In this document: piece after piece, positions 47,321-56,026 of the stretch
Numbering within the stretch: the first letter of the stretch is position 1
How the letters are laid out: the number at the start of each line of letters is the position of its first letter
Source: Gammaproteobacteria bacterium
Lineage (GTDB): Bacteria; Pseudomonadota; Gammaproteobacteria; HK1
NCBI GenBank assembly: GCA_012103455.1
Contig: WLWT01000001.1
Span: 2,466,001 to 2,530,000 of the forward strand
Length of the DNA: 64,000 nucleotides
Reading direction: 5' to 3'
Made by a program: the position numbers and the translations under genes
Notes under the pieces: model-generated
What the model was told of the DNA's origin: nothing
The model's database searches: none
What the model saw: only the letters and a program-made list of their open reading frames with translations

Positions 47321-48088
47321 ATGCCTCTACCTCTGGAGAACAAAGTCGCAATCGTCACTGGTGCTACCGGTGGGATCGGCGTGGCTACAGTCAAGCGATT
47401 AGCAGCCGATGGTGCCAACATCATTGCATCAGGGCGCAATACACAACGCCTGGAAGAACTTGCTGCCATTGGCCCTGAGGTCATCGCGCAGCAATCCGAT
47501 GTGTCTTACGACGGCGACGCGCGGGCGCTCGTTGAACGGGCCGAAAGCGAATTCGGTCGCCTAGACGTTTTGTTCAACGGGGCTGGCATCGTCGGGGAAA
47601 ACGCACTGATCGAGGATCAGAGCCTTGAAAATTTCGACCATGTCATGGCCGTCAACGTCACGGGCACGTTCTTGACGATGAAATACGCCATTCCCGCGCT
47701 GCGCAAGAATGGCGGTGGCGCCATCATCAACGTGTCTTCCGCCGCGGGCGTACAAGGCGGCCGTCCGACAATGCCTGTCTATTGTGCTAGCAAACACGCG
47801 GTCATCGGACTGACCCGCGTTGGAGCGAAAGCTCATGCTGGCGAAGGCATACGCATCAATGCGATCGTCCCCGGGCAGATCGATACCGGTATGCTGGCCG
47901 CGGTGGAACAGGACGCTTTTCCCGGCGACCTGGTGGAAGCGCGAAAACGCGTGCTCGGGGGGATCCCGGCCGGCCGCTATGGCGAGCCGGATGAAGTCGC
48001 TGCGCTGGTCGCGTTTCTATGTCGTGATGACGCCAAGTTTATCAGCGGCAGCATTTACACCATCGATGGTGCGCTCACTCCATTTTGA
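47321..48088 (+). CDS. Short-chain dehydrogenase/reductase
   Basis: 255 residues. TGATGGIG binds the nucleotide, NGAGIV replaces NNAG, the active site is NVSSAAG and YCASK, and GEPDEVAALVAFLCRDDAKFISG is the family end. The function is a generic oxidoreductase. Its 3' end overlaps the truncated GntR gene on the other strand by 14 bases. Confidence 0.88.
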   Translation: MPLPLENKVAIVTGATGGIGVATVKRLAADGANIIASGRNTQRLEELAAIGPEVIAQQSDVSYDGDARALVERAESEFGRLDVLFNGAGIVGENALIEDQSLENFDHVMAVNVTGTFLTMKYAIPALRKNGGGAIINVSSAAGVQGGRPTMPVYCASKHAVIGLTRVGAKAHAGEGIRINAIVPGQIDTGMLAAVEQDAFPGDLVEARKRVLGGIPAGRYGEPDEVAALVAFLCRDDAKFISGSIYTIDGALTPF

Positions 48089-48491
48089 ATCGGTGCTGTG
48101 TAAATCCTTCTTCGAAATCGCTTTGCCGTCGCTGTTGCGTAAGAGTGACGGGCCGCGCTCGGACCACCGACACCCGCAGCTGGGCAACCACTGACTGCAA
48201 CTCTGACAAATCAGCGCGCATGTTGAGTGCCTGACGGACCGGTAGCTCAACCTCCCGGACAAAGATACCGCGTCCGGAGTAACGCTCGGCCAGCCCCTCT
48301 CCTTCCAGGGCATCCATTGCCTGCTTGACAGTCATGCGCGCCACGCCGAGTTTCTCGATGAGTTCGCGTAGCCGGGACAGTTGCCTGCCGGGCGCGAGCG
48401 CACCAGAGAGAATCTGATGGCGGAGCATCGTGGCTACCTCGGCGTGCGGCGGGAGCGTCTGCCGTTTCATTGCTTGCAGATCCACGCTCAA
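48075..48491 (-). pseudogene. Truncated GntR-family regulator
   Basis: About 131-138 residues. The winged helix is intact (HAEVATMLRHQILSGALAPGRQL, VARMTVKQAMDALEGEGLAERYSGRGIFV in part), but the ligand domain stops after 40 residues (ADLSELQSVVAQLRV) where a UTRA domain should have 130 more. The rest of the frame overlaps the SDR gene, so the 3' end was lost. ATG 48470 is the likely start. A DNA-binding-only protein might still bind its operator. Confidence 0.68.
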
Positions 48492-48591
48492 TACCTTCAG
48501 TGGCGAGACTGCTTGTGAGGAACTCGATAGCTCTGGCCGAGTGCTTCCAACAAAGCCAATTCCGACGACTGCTCACGGCCGGCAGTGTTGC

Positions 48592-48618
48592 TTGACATCA
48601 CCCCCCGGTTTCGAAACC
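48592..48618 (+). promoter_or_regulatory. -35 box and palindromic operator before tctC
   Basis: A perfect TTGACA (48592-48597) is followed by the perfect palindrome GGTTTCGAAACC (48607-48618), which would lie in the promoter spacer and block polymerase when bound. No strong -10 box stands at the ideal distance. The truncated divergent GntR gene is the natural candidate regulator. Confidence 0.5.
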
Positions 48619-48655
48619 ATCCAGAGGTTTAGCACCATATAGCTGCATGATCCCG

Positions 48656-48683
48656 AATTGCAGAATTCAAATTGCAGAATTGA
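48656..48683. repeat. Two tandem 14-bp units before tctC
   Basis: AATTGCAGAATTCA then AATTGCAGAATTGA, directly before the ribosome site GAAGGAGG. Confidence 0.85.
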
Positions 48684-48693
48684 AGGAGGCGTT

Positions 48694-49662
48694 GTGAGGA
48701 ACTTGAGAACCCTGGCCGTTGCAACAGTGGCCGCACTAGGTCTCAGCGGCGGGGCCGCTCAAGCTGAGTACCCCGACAAACCGATTACATTAATCGTGTC
48801 ATTTGCGGCAGGTGGCAACGCCGACATCGTCGCGAGAATGAATGCTGAAGCGCTTAGCAAGGAGCTTGGTGTTCCCGTCAATGTCGTAAACAAACCTGGT
48901 GGCGCACATATTCCGGCAACGATGAGCGTGTTGGAGAAGCCCGCAGACGGGTACACGCTGTTCAATTGGTCGCCGCCCAGCTTCATGATTGTGCCACTGA
49001 CTCGTAAAGTGCCCTACGAGCCGCTCAAAGATTTCGTGCCTCTATTTGCAGGCATCTCGGCCTCCAATGCTCTATACGTCCGGGCTAACAGCCCGTACCG
49101 GACGTTCGAAGATTTCATTGCTGGCGCTAAGGCCAAGAAGCTGACTATCGGTGTCAACAATTTGGGTGCGCCGCCGAATCTGAGTGCCGTCCAACTTGCC
49201 AGCGAGTTCGGCCTCGAGTTCAAGACGCTTGCGCTAAAGACGGTACCGAAGACGATGGCCGGTTTGCTAGGCGGTCAGGTGGATGTCGCGGTCGGCCAGG
49301 TTGCTTCCATTCACAAGTACGGCGACAAGGTCCGCCCTCTGATCATTCTCGATAACAATCGAGCCGCGTTCTTCGACAAGGACCTGCCTGGCGTGCGAAC
49401 GGTGGGCGAAGCGTTCCCAGGTAAGCAGGCCGCTGTCTGGGTCCATGGCGGCCTCGCCGTCAAGGCAGGCACACCGCAAGCCATCGTGGACGAATTGCTG
49501 GAGGCTTCCAAGGTGCTTGGCACGCCCGAGTTTCGTGCCAAGATTCCGAAAAGCGTGAGCTACAACTGGATTCACGGAACCGAGGCGGTTACCAAGAACA
49601 TCCAGTTCGGCATCGACCTCTATACGCCCATCCTCGGCGGACTTGGATTGTTGAAGAAGTAG
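48694..49662 (+). CDS. tctC: Tripartite tricarboxylate transporter substrate-binding protein
   Basis: 322 residues from GTG 48694, chosen because GAAGGAGG lies seven bases upstream and a clear signal peptide follows (RTLAVATVAALGLSGGAAQA). YPDKPITLIVSFAAGGNADIVAR and PGGAHIPATMSVLEKPADGYTL are standard Bug/TctC segments. It binds an organic anion in the periplasm for the TctAB permease. The anion cannot be named. Confidence 0.9.
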   Translation: MRNLRTLAVATVAALGLSGGAAQAEYPDKPITLIVSFAAGGNADIVARMNAEALSKELGVPVNVVNKPGGAHIPATMSVLEKPADGYTLFNWSPPSFMIVPLTRKVPYEPLKDFVPLFAGISASNALYVRANSPYRTFEDFIAGAKAKKLTIGVNNLGAPPNLSAVQLASEFGLEFKTLALKTVPKTMAGLLGGQVDVAVGQVASIHKYGDKVRPLIILDNNRAAFFDKDLPGVRTVGEAFPGKQAAVWVHGGLAVKAGTPQAIVDELLEASKVLGTPEFRAKIPKSVSYNWIHGTEAVTKNIQFGIDLYTPILGGLGLLKK

Positions 49663-49718
49663 TGCGACGCTCGCAGCGCCCCGTTATCAAGAGGCGCTGC
49701 GGTCGGTACATCTTTTCC

Positions 49719-50180
49719 ATGCTCAGTCAACGAGCGGCAAACAGTGTCTTTGCCATCCTAGTGATCGTAGCGAGTTGCTACTTCGCGTGGATGGCTGAGC
49801 AATTCGAAACCAGCGGGCTGCTGGCCAGTTCGGGATTGCCCTCGAAGTTCTTCCCGCAGTTGACCCTAGGCTTTACGGCTCTTTGCGCGGTTGTCGTGAT
49901 TTTTCTCTATGCACGGCGGGGCGCGGCGGGCGGCGACGAGGGGCAGGCTGTGTTCGCCGATATAGGGGAAGCGCGTCGCGGTTTGCTCATGCTCGCCGTC
50001 ATGGTGATCTGCTATCTCATCTGGTTGCATGCGGGGTTCGTTTCCATGGCGGCGCTCGCCGGACCGCTCAGTCTGGCAGCGATGGGGATCCGGTCGAAGT
50101 TGATCTACCTCACGGTCCTTATACTGACCGGCGTGATCTACATCGTGTTTACCCAACTCCTGGGCGTTCAATTCAGCTAG
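49719..50180 (+). CDS. tctB: Tripartite tricarboxylate transporter small permease
   Basis: About 153 residues from ATG 49719 with four membrane helices, as in TctB; a GTG at 49662 overlapping the tctC stop would add a basic leader. LPSKFFPQLTLGFTALCAVVV is the conserved first loop. Confidence 0.87.
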   Translation: MLSQRAANSVFAILVIVASCYFAWMAEQFETSGLLASSGLPSKFFPQLTLGFTALCAVVVIFLYARRGAAGGDEGQAVFADIGEARRGLLMLAVMVICYLIWLHAGFVSMAALAGPLSLAAMGIRSKLIYLTVLILTGVIYIVFTQLLGVQFS

Positions 50181-50190
50181 CGCCACCACG

Positions 50191-51705
50191 ATGTACGCCG
50201 ACTTTGACGCCGTCGTTCTGGCGCTGACACAGCTTACGCAACTGATAAGCCTCGTACTCTTGGTTGCTGGCATTGTGCTCGGGCTCATTATCGGCATCCT
50301 TCCCGGTCTCGGTCCGCCTATCGCGATCGCGCTCGCGTTGCCTTTTACGTTCTACCTCGAACCTGTGCCGTCGCTGGTGCTGCTCCTGGGAATCTACTCC
50401 GCGGCGATCTACGGCGGCTCCATCTCCGCCATCGCCGTGGGCATTCCCGGTACCGGGGCCGCTATTGCCACGGTGCAAGATGGTCACAAGATGTTCAAGT
50501 CGGGACGTGGCGGTGAAGCCCTCGGATTCTCCTTGACCGGTTCCATCATCGGTGGACTCGTGAGCGTCGTGTGCCTTGCGTTCATCTCCCCTGCCTTGGC
50601 AGAGCTCGCCGTTCAATTCGGACCGCGCGAGTATCTGGCCGTCAGCGTTTTCGGCCTTGTTGTAGTAGTGCGGGTCGCCGGGCAGAGCGTTGCGAAAGGA
50701 CTCCTGGCAGGCGGGCTTGGAATCTTTCTAACAACATGGGGCCTTGATGAACTGAACGGGACCGAGCGCTACACCTTCGGTAGTTATCATCTTTATGAAG
50801 GGCTGCCACTCGTGCCGTTTCTAGTCGGGCTTTTCGCATTGTCCGAGGTGATGATTGGCGCGGAGCGCGCTTCGCAGAAGATCGAATTCACGCAGTCCAG
50901 CCTAACTGTCAAACTTCCTGGACTAAAGACGCTGCGCAAGATGAAAGATGTCCTATTACGGTCGTCCCTCATCGGTACGGTGATCGGAATCATTCCAGGT
51001 GAGGGGGCAGCTGTTGGTGCGTTCTTTGCCTACTCCGAGGCCAAACGGCGCTCGAAGTCGCCGGAGCGGTTCGGCACGGGTATACCAGAGGGCATCGTAG
51101 CGCCGGAAACCGCCAACAACGCTACCGTTGGCGGAGCGCTGGTGCCCACGCTGACGCTAGGTGTGCCGGGCAGTCCGGCTGCCGCCGTCTTACTGGGGGC
51201 GCTGCTGATTCAAGGGCTGGCGCCGGGTCCGAAGTTGTTCACGGAACGGCCCGACATCATGTACTCGATCTTTATCGGCCTGTTCGTTATCAACGTCTTG
51301 ATGATATTCATCGGCCTGATAGCGATCCGCTTTGCCGCGCGCCTCATCATGGTGCCGGCTGGTGTTATCGTCCCGACCGTAATGCTGCTGAGTTTCGTCG
51401 GCATCTACTCTGTGTCTAACAGTCTGTTCAATGTCGGCGTACTGCTCGGGGCAGGAATTCTGGGTTATGTGGTGCGCAAGCTCGGCTACTCCATCGCACC
51501 GTTGTCTATCGGGTTTGTGTTAGGGCCCATTTTGGAAAACTCGTTGCGTCAGTCGTTGACGATTGCCGATGGCAGTGCAATTGAATTCTTCAACACACCG
51601 ATCGGCCTGACTATCTACGCGGTGCTCTCGATTACGATTCTGTGGGGACCGGTGTCGGGTTGGCTGCGCAACAGAAAGGTTCGAGGTAGAGAACCAAGTG
51701 AGTGA
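50191..51705 (+). CDS. tctA: Tripartite tricarboxylate transporter large permease
   Basis: 504 residues, about 12 helices. GILPGLGPPIAIALALPFTF, YGGSISAIAVGIPGTGAA and TLGVPGSPAAAVLLGALLIQGLAPGP are TctA signatures. It uses the proton or sodium gradient to import the TctC-bound anion. Confidence 0.93.
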   Translation: MYADFDAVVLALTQLTQLISLVLLVAGIVLGLIIGILPGLGPPIAIALALPFTFYLEPVPSLVLLLGIYSAAIYGGSISAIAVGIPGTGAAIATVQDGHKMFKSGRGGEALGFSLTGSIIGGLVSVVCLAFISPALAELAVQFGPREYLAVSVFGLVVVVRVAGQSVAKGLLAGGLGIFLTTWGLDELNGTERYTFGSYHLYEGLPLVPFLVGLFALSEVMIGAERASQKIEFTQSSLTVKLPGLKTLRKMKDVLLRSSLIGTVIGIIPGEGAAVGAFFAYSEAKRRSKSPERFGTGIPEGIVAPETANNATVGGALVPTLTLGVPGSPAAAVLLGALLIQGLAPGPKLFTERPDIMYSIFIGLFVINVLMIFIGLIAIRFAARLIMVPAGVIVPTVMLLSFVGIYSVSNSLFNVGVLLGAGILGYVVRKLGYSIAPLSIGFVLGPILENSLRQSLTIADGSAIEFFNTPIGLTIYAVLSITILWGPVSGWLRNRKVRGREPSE

Positions 51706-51937
51706 ACGGCCAAACATCCATGAGCAAAACAACTTAGTCGGTGCTCCTCAGTATGAGTCACTGATGGATGAGTTCGACACCACGATCTCCACGCACATGG
51801 CGGCGACAGGCGACGATTGGGATATGGCTGCCGGCTTTACACCGCCAAATTTTCCGACTCACGCTTTTCCGACTCACGCTGGGGCCAAGGCGTATCTCGA
51901 CAACGAGCGCTTGCCAAGCGCCATTGAAGTTACGTGA
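51698..51937 (+). CDS. Small protein of unknown function in the tct operon
   Basis: 79 residues beginning at a GTG that overlaps the tctA stop by 8 bases. It is soluble and acidic, with no motif I recognise. An exact 15-base duplication (51850-51879) gives FPTHAFPTHA inside it, keeping the frame. It may be a real small operon protein or an open spacer. Confidence 0.4.
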   Translation: MSERPNIHEQNNLVGAPQYESLMDEFDTTISTHMAATGDDWDMAAGFTPPNFPTHAFPTHAGAKAYLDNERLPSAIEVT

Positions 51938-51964
51938 TCTACACCTGAGGTCAGGAATGGAGCG

Positions 51965-53677
51965 ATGACGGACGCAGGTGAACGCGTTCTAAGCGGCGGT
52001 GAGGTCGCCGTCGAGATGCTCGAGCGATTCGGCGTGGAAATCATGTTTGGTCTTCCCGGCGATCAAACCGATATCTACGACGCGCTCTACCGCCGGGGCC
52101 GTATTCGTCACGTCTTGGTTAGACACGAGCAAGCGGCTGCTCATATGGCGGACGCGTACGCCAGGAAGACTGGCAAGGTAGGCGTGTGCGATGCATCCGT
52201 TGGTCCGGGGGCGACGAATCTAATCGGAGGTGTCTGCGAAGCGTTCACCTCTGGTGTGCCTATGGTCGCTATCGCATCGGCGCTTCGCAGTGATTGGCGA
52301 GGTCGAGAATCGTTTCAGGAGATCGACCAAGTCAGTGTGTTCAAACCGGTAACCAAGCTCGCGCTGTCGGTTGATCACGTGCAACGAATTCCCGAACTCA
52401 TGGCGCGGGCGTTTCAGATTGCCACTACAGGGCGGCCAGGGCCGGTGTTCCTAAGTTTCCCGCTGGACGTCCTGAAAGCACAGCATACTTTCACCGCGGC
52501 CGGGCTCGAGGTTGATGCGCGCTATGGCAGTTACCCTGCGCATAGGATGACGCCGCCGCTCGAGGACGTACGTAGTGCAACGAGCGGACTGCTGGCCGCA
52601 GCGCGCCCCATTATTGTCGCCGGTGGGGGGGTGATCGCGTCCGGTGCCATGGACGAGGTAAGGACACTCTCAGAGCTACTTGGGATTCCAGTGGCAACAA
52701 CTTTTATGGGCAAAGGTACATTGCCCGAAAACCATCCGCTCAGCCTCGGACCTTTCGGACTGATCGGCCGTTCAGCAGTTAACGAGTACGTACTGAAGGC
52801 CGATTTTGTGCTCGCGCTTGGGACCCGCTTTACCAACGTTGACACGGTGGCCTGGCGCGTTCCAAACCCTAGTACCCGCATCGTGCAGGTAGATATCGAG
52901 CCGACGCAAGTCGGGCGCAACTATGCCGTCCACCAATCACTGCCCGGAGACGTTCAGGCTGTACTGAAGATGATGATGGATGTCCTCGAATCAGAGCGCG
53001 GTACCGCACAGCGAGCGGGGCAGCGCGAGGAAGTATTGGCACTGACGTCGCACTGGCGAGAGCGCTCCGGTATCGGCTCTGCGCTCGCGAAAGACAACGA
53101 CTGCTCACCGCTCCATCCATTGCAGGTCATCCGCGCCTTGCGCAACACCATGGCGGCGGATGACGCCATCATCTGCGACTCGGGATTCAATCAGATCTGG
53201 GGTGGCCAATACTTCGAGGTAGGCCAAGCCGGCCGCAACTACATGGGCCCACGCGGCTTTGGAATCATGGGGTTCTCGCTTCCCGCGGCTATAGCTTATT
53301 CATTGGCAAACCCTGATCAACGCGTGGTCGCGCTATGCGGTGACGGTGGTTTTGCAATGGTGATGCAAGAATTGGAAACCGCCATTCGCGCTGGCGCGAG
53401 ACTGACTGTGTGCATCATGAACAACGGAAGTCTGCAGTTCATCAAGGACAACCAGCGATTGTTGTTCGGCTCGCGGTACATATCCACCGAGTTCAGCGCA
53501 CTCGACTACTCCCTGATTGCACGCGCTTTTGGGTGCGTCGGACTTCGAGTGGAACGCAGCGGCGATTTGGAAGGGGCTCTGTTCGAGGCGTTGGCAAGCG
53601 ACCTGCCGGCCGTTGTCGATGTTCGCGTCATGGCCGACGCTGTTCCCGAACGACTCACTCAGCAGAAGCTCGATTGA
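51965..53677 (+). CDS. ThDP-dependent acetolactate-synthase-like enzyme
   Basis: 570 residues in the three-domain Pyr-central-PP order. HEQAAAHMADAYAR has the catalytic Glu (near residue 55); ARPIIVAGGGVIASGA is the central domain; LCGDGGFAMVMQELETAIRAG and IMNNGSLQ form the ThDP/Mg site. It could be a decarboxylase, carboligase or acyl-transferase of the acetolactate synthase superfamily (relatives include sulfoacetaldehyde acetyltransferase and benzoylformate decarboxylase). It is in one operon with the tct transporter and a split transketolase. Confidence 0.85.
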   Translation: MTDAGERVLSGGEVAVEMLERFGVEIMFGLPGDQTDIYDALYRRGRIRHVLVRHEQAAAHMADAYARKTGKVGVCDASVGPGATNLIGGVCEAFTSGVPMVAIASALRSDWRGRESFQEIDQVSVFKPVTKLALSVDHVQRIPELMARAFQIATTGRPGPVFLSFPLDVLKAQHTFTAAGLEVDARYGSYPAHRMTPPLEDVRSATSGLLAAARPIIVAGGGVIASGAMDEVRTLSELLGIPVATTFMGKGTLPENHPLSLGPFGLIGRSAVNEYVLKADFVLALGTRFTNVDTVAWRVPNPSTRIVQVDIEPTQVGRNYAVHQSLPGDVQAVLKMMMDVLESERGTAQRAGQREEVLALTSHWRERSGIGSALAKDNDCSPLHPLQVIRALRNTMAADDAIICDSGFNQIWGGQYFEVGQAGRNYMGPRGFGIMGFSLPAAIAYSLANPDQRVVALCGDGGFAMVMQELETAIRAGARLTVCIMNNGSLQFIKDNQRLLFGSRYISTEFSALDYSLIARAFGCVGLRVERSGDLEGALFEALASDLPAVVDVRVMADAVPERLTQQKLD

Positions 53678-53717
53678 GAGGCGTGGCGGCGCAAAGCCCG
53701 TTCTGCCACGGCCTAAA

Positions 53718-53859
53718 GGGGACCTCTAAAAACCTACTGCGCGACGCTATGGCTGCGTTGCGCGGTGCTCGGAATCCTCAGGTATTACCCATACACTGCG
53801 GTTCCTGCGCTCCGTGCGCCTTGCCCTAAGGCCGCTCGCTACGGTTTTTAGAGGTCCCC
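53718..53859 (+). mobile_element. Related 142-bp miniature element with perfect 22-bp terminal repeats (copy E)
   Basis: The ends form a perfect 22-base inverted repeat (53713-53734 and 53843-53864) containing GGGGACCTCTAAAAACC. The core is also 142 bp and shares the segments AATCCTCAGGTAT and ACACTGCGGTT with copies A-D, but the rest has diverged. The flanks are TAAA and TTTA, not a direct repeat. It sits between two genes of the operon and would fold into a long hairpin in the mRNA. Confidence 0.82.
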
Positions 53860-53875
53860 TTTAGAGATTTAACTA

Positions 53876-54718
53876 ATGACAACTTCGACCAACGCAACCG
53901 ACAACTCAAGAGATATCGAGCGCATTGCCACCCGCTTGCGCATGCACGTTATCGACATGGTTGCTCCGAGTGGTCAGGGTTACGTGCAGCAAGGGCTTGG
54001 CGCTGCCGATATCTTCGCGTCGCTCTACTTTGCCGTAGCGCGCCATGACCCAAGCGATCCGACTTGGGTTGATCGCGACAGAATTTTCCTGACGACCGCG
54101 CACAACACGGCAATTTTTTACGCCACGCTTGCTGAGCGCGGCTTCTTTGACATCGATCGCCTGAAAACATATGTAACGGACGGATCGACGCTGGAGATCA
54201 ACTCATCCGAGCGCATGGGGCCGTTTATTGAAGCAACCTGTGGATCGCTCGGACAGGGACTCTCCGTAGCGGTGGGCTGCGCCTTGGCCGCCAAGCGACA
54301 GAAACGTTCCAGCCGGTTCTACGTCATCATCGGCGACGGTGAAATGCAGGAGGGGCAAGTGTGGGAGGCAGCGATGCTGGCGGGTGCCTGCGGCCTCGAC
54401 AACCTTTGTCTGATCGTGGATTACGACTTCCTGCAATCGGAAGGACCCATGGACAAAGTCATGTCATTGGAACCACTAGTCACCAAGATGGAGAGCTTTG
54501 GGTTCGATGTTCAGGACATTGATGGCAACAACATCGGTGCTTTATTGGCCGCATTCGATCGGGCGCAAAACACCGAGGGCAAACCCTCGTGCATCAAAGC
54601 GAACACGCTTGTAGGCAAAGGCGTGTCTTCATTGGAAGGACTGATGTTTCACCAACTTCGATTCCCGGCCGAAGTCGCCCAGAGTGCGCGCGCGGAACTG
54701 CAGGGGAAGCTTACATGA
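53876..54718 (+). CDS. Split transketolase, N-terminal (ThDP-binding) subunit, operon 2
   Basis: 280 residues. DRDRIFLTTAHNT holds the catalytic His; IIGDGEMQEGQVWEAAMLAG is the ThDP motif, but the expected DNN of the Mg site is DYD (VDYDFLQSEG). The ATG overlaps no gene upstream; the stop overlaps its partner as ATGA. It differs in sequence from the operon 1 subunit, so the two pairs are not recent duplicates. Confidence 0.85.
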   Translation: MTTSTNATDNSRDIERIATRLRMHVIDMVAPSGQGYVQQGLGAADIFASLYFAVARHDPSDPTWVDRDRIFLTTAHNTAIFYATLAERGFFDIDRLKTYVTDGSTLEINSSERMGPFIEATCGSLGQGLSVAVGCALAAKRQKRSSRFYVIIGDGEMQEGQVWEAAMLAGACGLDNLCLIVDYDFLQSEGPMDKVMSLEPLVTKMESFGFDVQDIDGNNIGALLAAFDRAQNTEGKPSCIKANTLVGKGVSSLEGLMFHQLRFPAEVAQSARAELQGKLT

Positions 54719-55704
54719 CACAACCATTGTCAAAACTCGAAGCGGCTGATTTCATCAATCGCTCTTTTAAGCCACTGCCGCGCTCCTATGGCGATGCACT
54801 GCTCGAAGCGGCTCAACGCGATCCCCGGATCGTTTGTTTAACAGCGGACCTGTCACCGCCAACCGAGACCGACCTTTTTCGCGACGTACTGCCGGAGCGT
54901 TTTCACAACGTCGGAATCGCCGAGGCAAACATGATCGGCATGGCCGGAGGAATGGCACGTTCGGGCGAGATCCCATTCGTCCACAGCTTTTGTGCATTTG
55001 TGACCAAGCGTTGCTACGACCAAATCACGATGCAGGCCGCTTACCCCAATTTGCCAATTAAGATCGTAGGGTTCTTACCCGGTGTCGCAACCTTGTTGGG
55101 TGTTTCACACCAGGCCAACGAAGATATCGCAATCATGCGTGCGGTGCCGAACATGATGGTGCTTGAACCATCCGGACCGCAGTATCACGCGGCGGTCGTT
55201 GAACTGGCGTTGCAACATGAGGGGCCGGTTTACCTGCGAATGAAACGCCCGGAACAACCACCGTCTCAGCCTGTTGAGGCGAAGCGGTTGGAACTGGGGC
55301 GTGGGGTCCTGCGCCGAGAAGGAAATGATGCCGCACTCATCGCCTGCGGTTTGTCCGTTGATGAATCGTTAAAAGCCGCTGACACGCTTTCTGGCGAAGG
55401 CATCGAAATATCAGTAGTCGATATGGCATCCATAAAACCATTGGATGCGGATTTGGTGTTGCGCCTTGCGGAGGCAACCGGAGCAATGGTGACAGCGGAG
55501 AATCATTCCATTATCGGAGGATTGGGCTCGGCCGTGGCGGAGGTTCTCGTTGACGCCGGTGTTGGACTGCCGTTTAAGCGAGTGGGTGTTCAGGATCGGT
55601 TCTGCGAGGGTGGCACGACGCCGTATCTGATGCACAAATTCGATCTTGGACAGCATCGCGCTCGCCGCCGCCGCGCGCGAAGTCGTAGAGCGCAAACGAA
55701 GTAA
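54715..55704 (+). CDS. Split transketolase, C-terminal (pyrimidine-binding) subunit, operon 2
   Basis: 329 residues from ATG 54715 (MTQPLSKLEAADFINRSF), the overlap start; an upstream frame is longer but internal to the partner. VGIAEANMIGMAGGMARSGE has the catalytic Glu; SHQANEDIAIMRAVPNM and TAENHSIIGGLGSA are family segments. The C-terminus is a short basic tail (RRRRARSRRAQTK). Confidence 0.85.
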   Translation: MTQPLSKLEAADFINRSFKPLPRSYGDALLEAAQRDPRIVCLTADLSPPTETDLFRDVLPERFHNVGIAEANMIGMAGGMARSGEIPFVHSFCAFVTKRCYDQITMQAAYPNLPIKIVGFLPGVATLLGVSHQANEDIAIMRAVPNMMVLEPSGPQYHAAVVELALQHEGPVYLRMKRPEQPPSQPVEAKRLELGRGVLRREGNDAALIACGLSVDESLKAADTLSGEGIEISVVDMASIKPLDADLVLRLAEATGAMVTAENHSIIGGLGSAVAEVLVDAGVGLPFKRVGVQDRFCEGGTTPYLMHKFDLGQHRARRRRARSRRAQTK

Positions 55705-56026
55705 ATAGAAAGACTCCGGATCGGTAATGGGAGGGTTAAGCCCTACCTATTCCACGGAACCTAATCCGGCGAGCGAAGGCGGTGTGTCGAAGACGAGTCT
55801 GAAGCCTTGATGTGCCGTAGAAATATCAGGCGTGGTTCCAGTACGAGCGGCGATTCGGTAGCGGAAGCAATAGCTCTTGTGACACAGAAACGATCCGCCT
55901 TTTAGACGTTTTGCCGCTCGCATCATCTGGGCGAGTATTTTCGATTGTTTACTGCCTCCGCGCAGCTTCATACGTTGAGACGTCCACTCCTGAACATTGC
56001 CGCTCAAGTTGTACAGTCCATAACCA

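Noticed and set aside
53718..53859. Copy E as a fifth member with a 4-base target duplication
   Set aside because: Its flanks are TAAA and TTTA, an inverted rather than direct match, so insertion cannot be shown; it is listed as a relative only.
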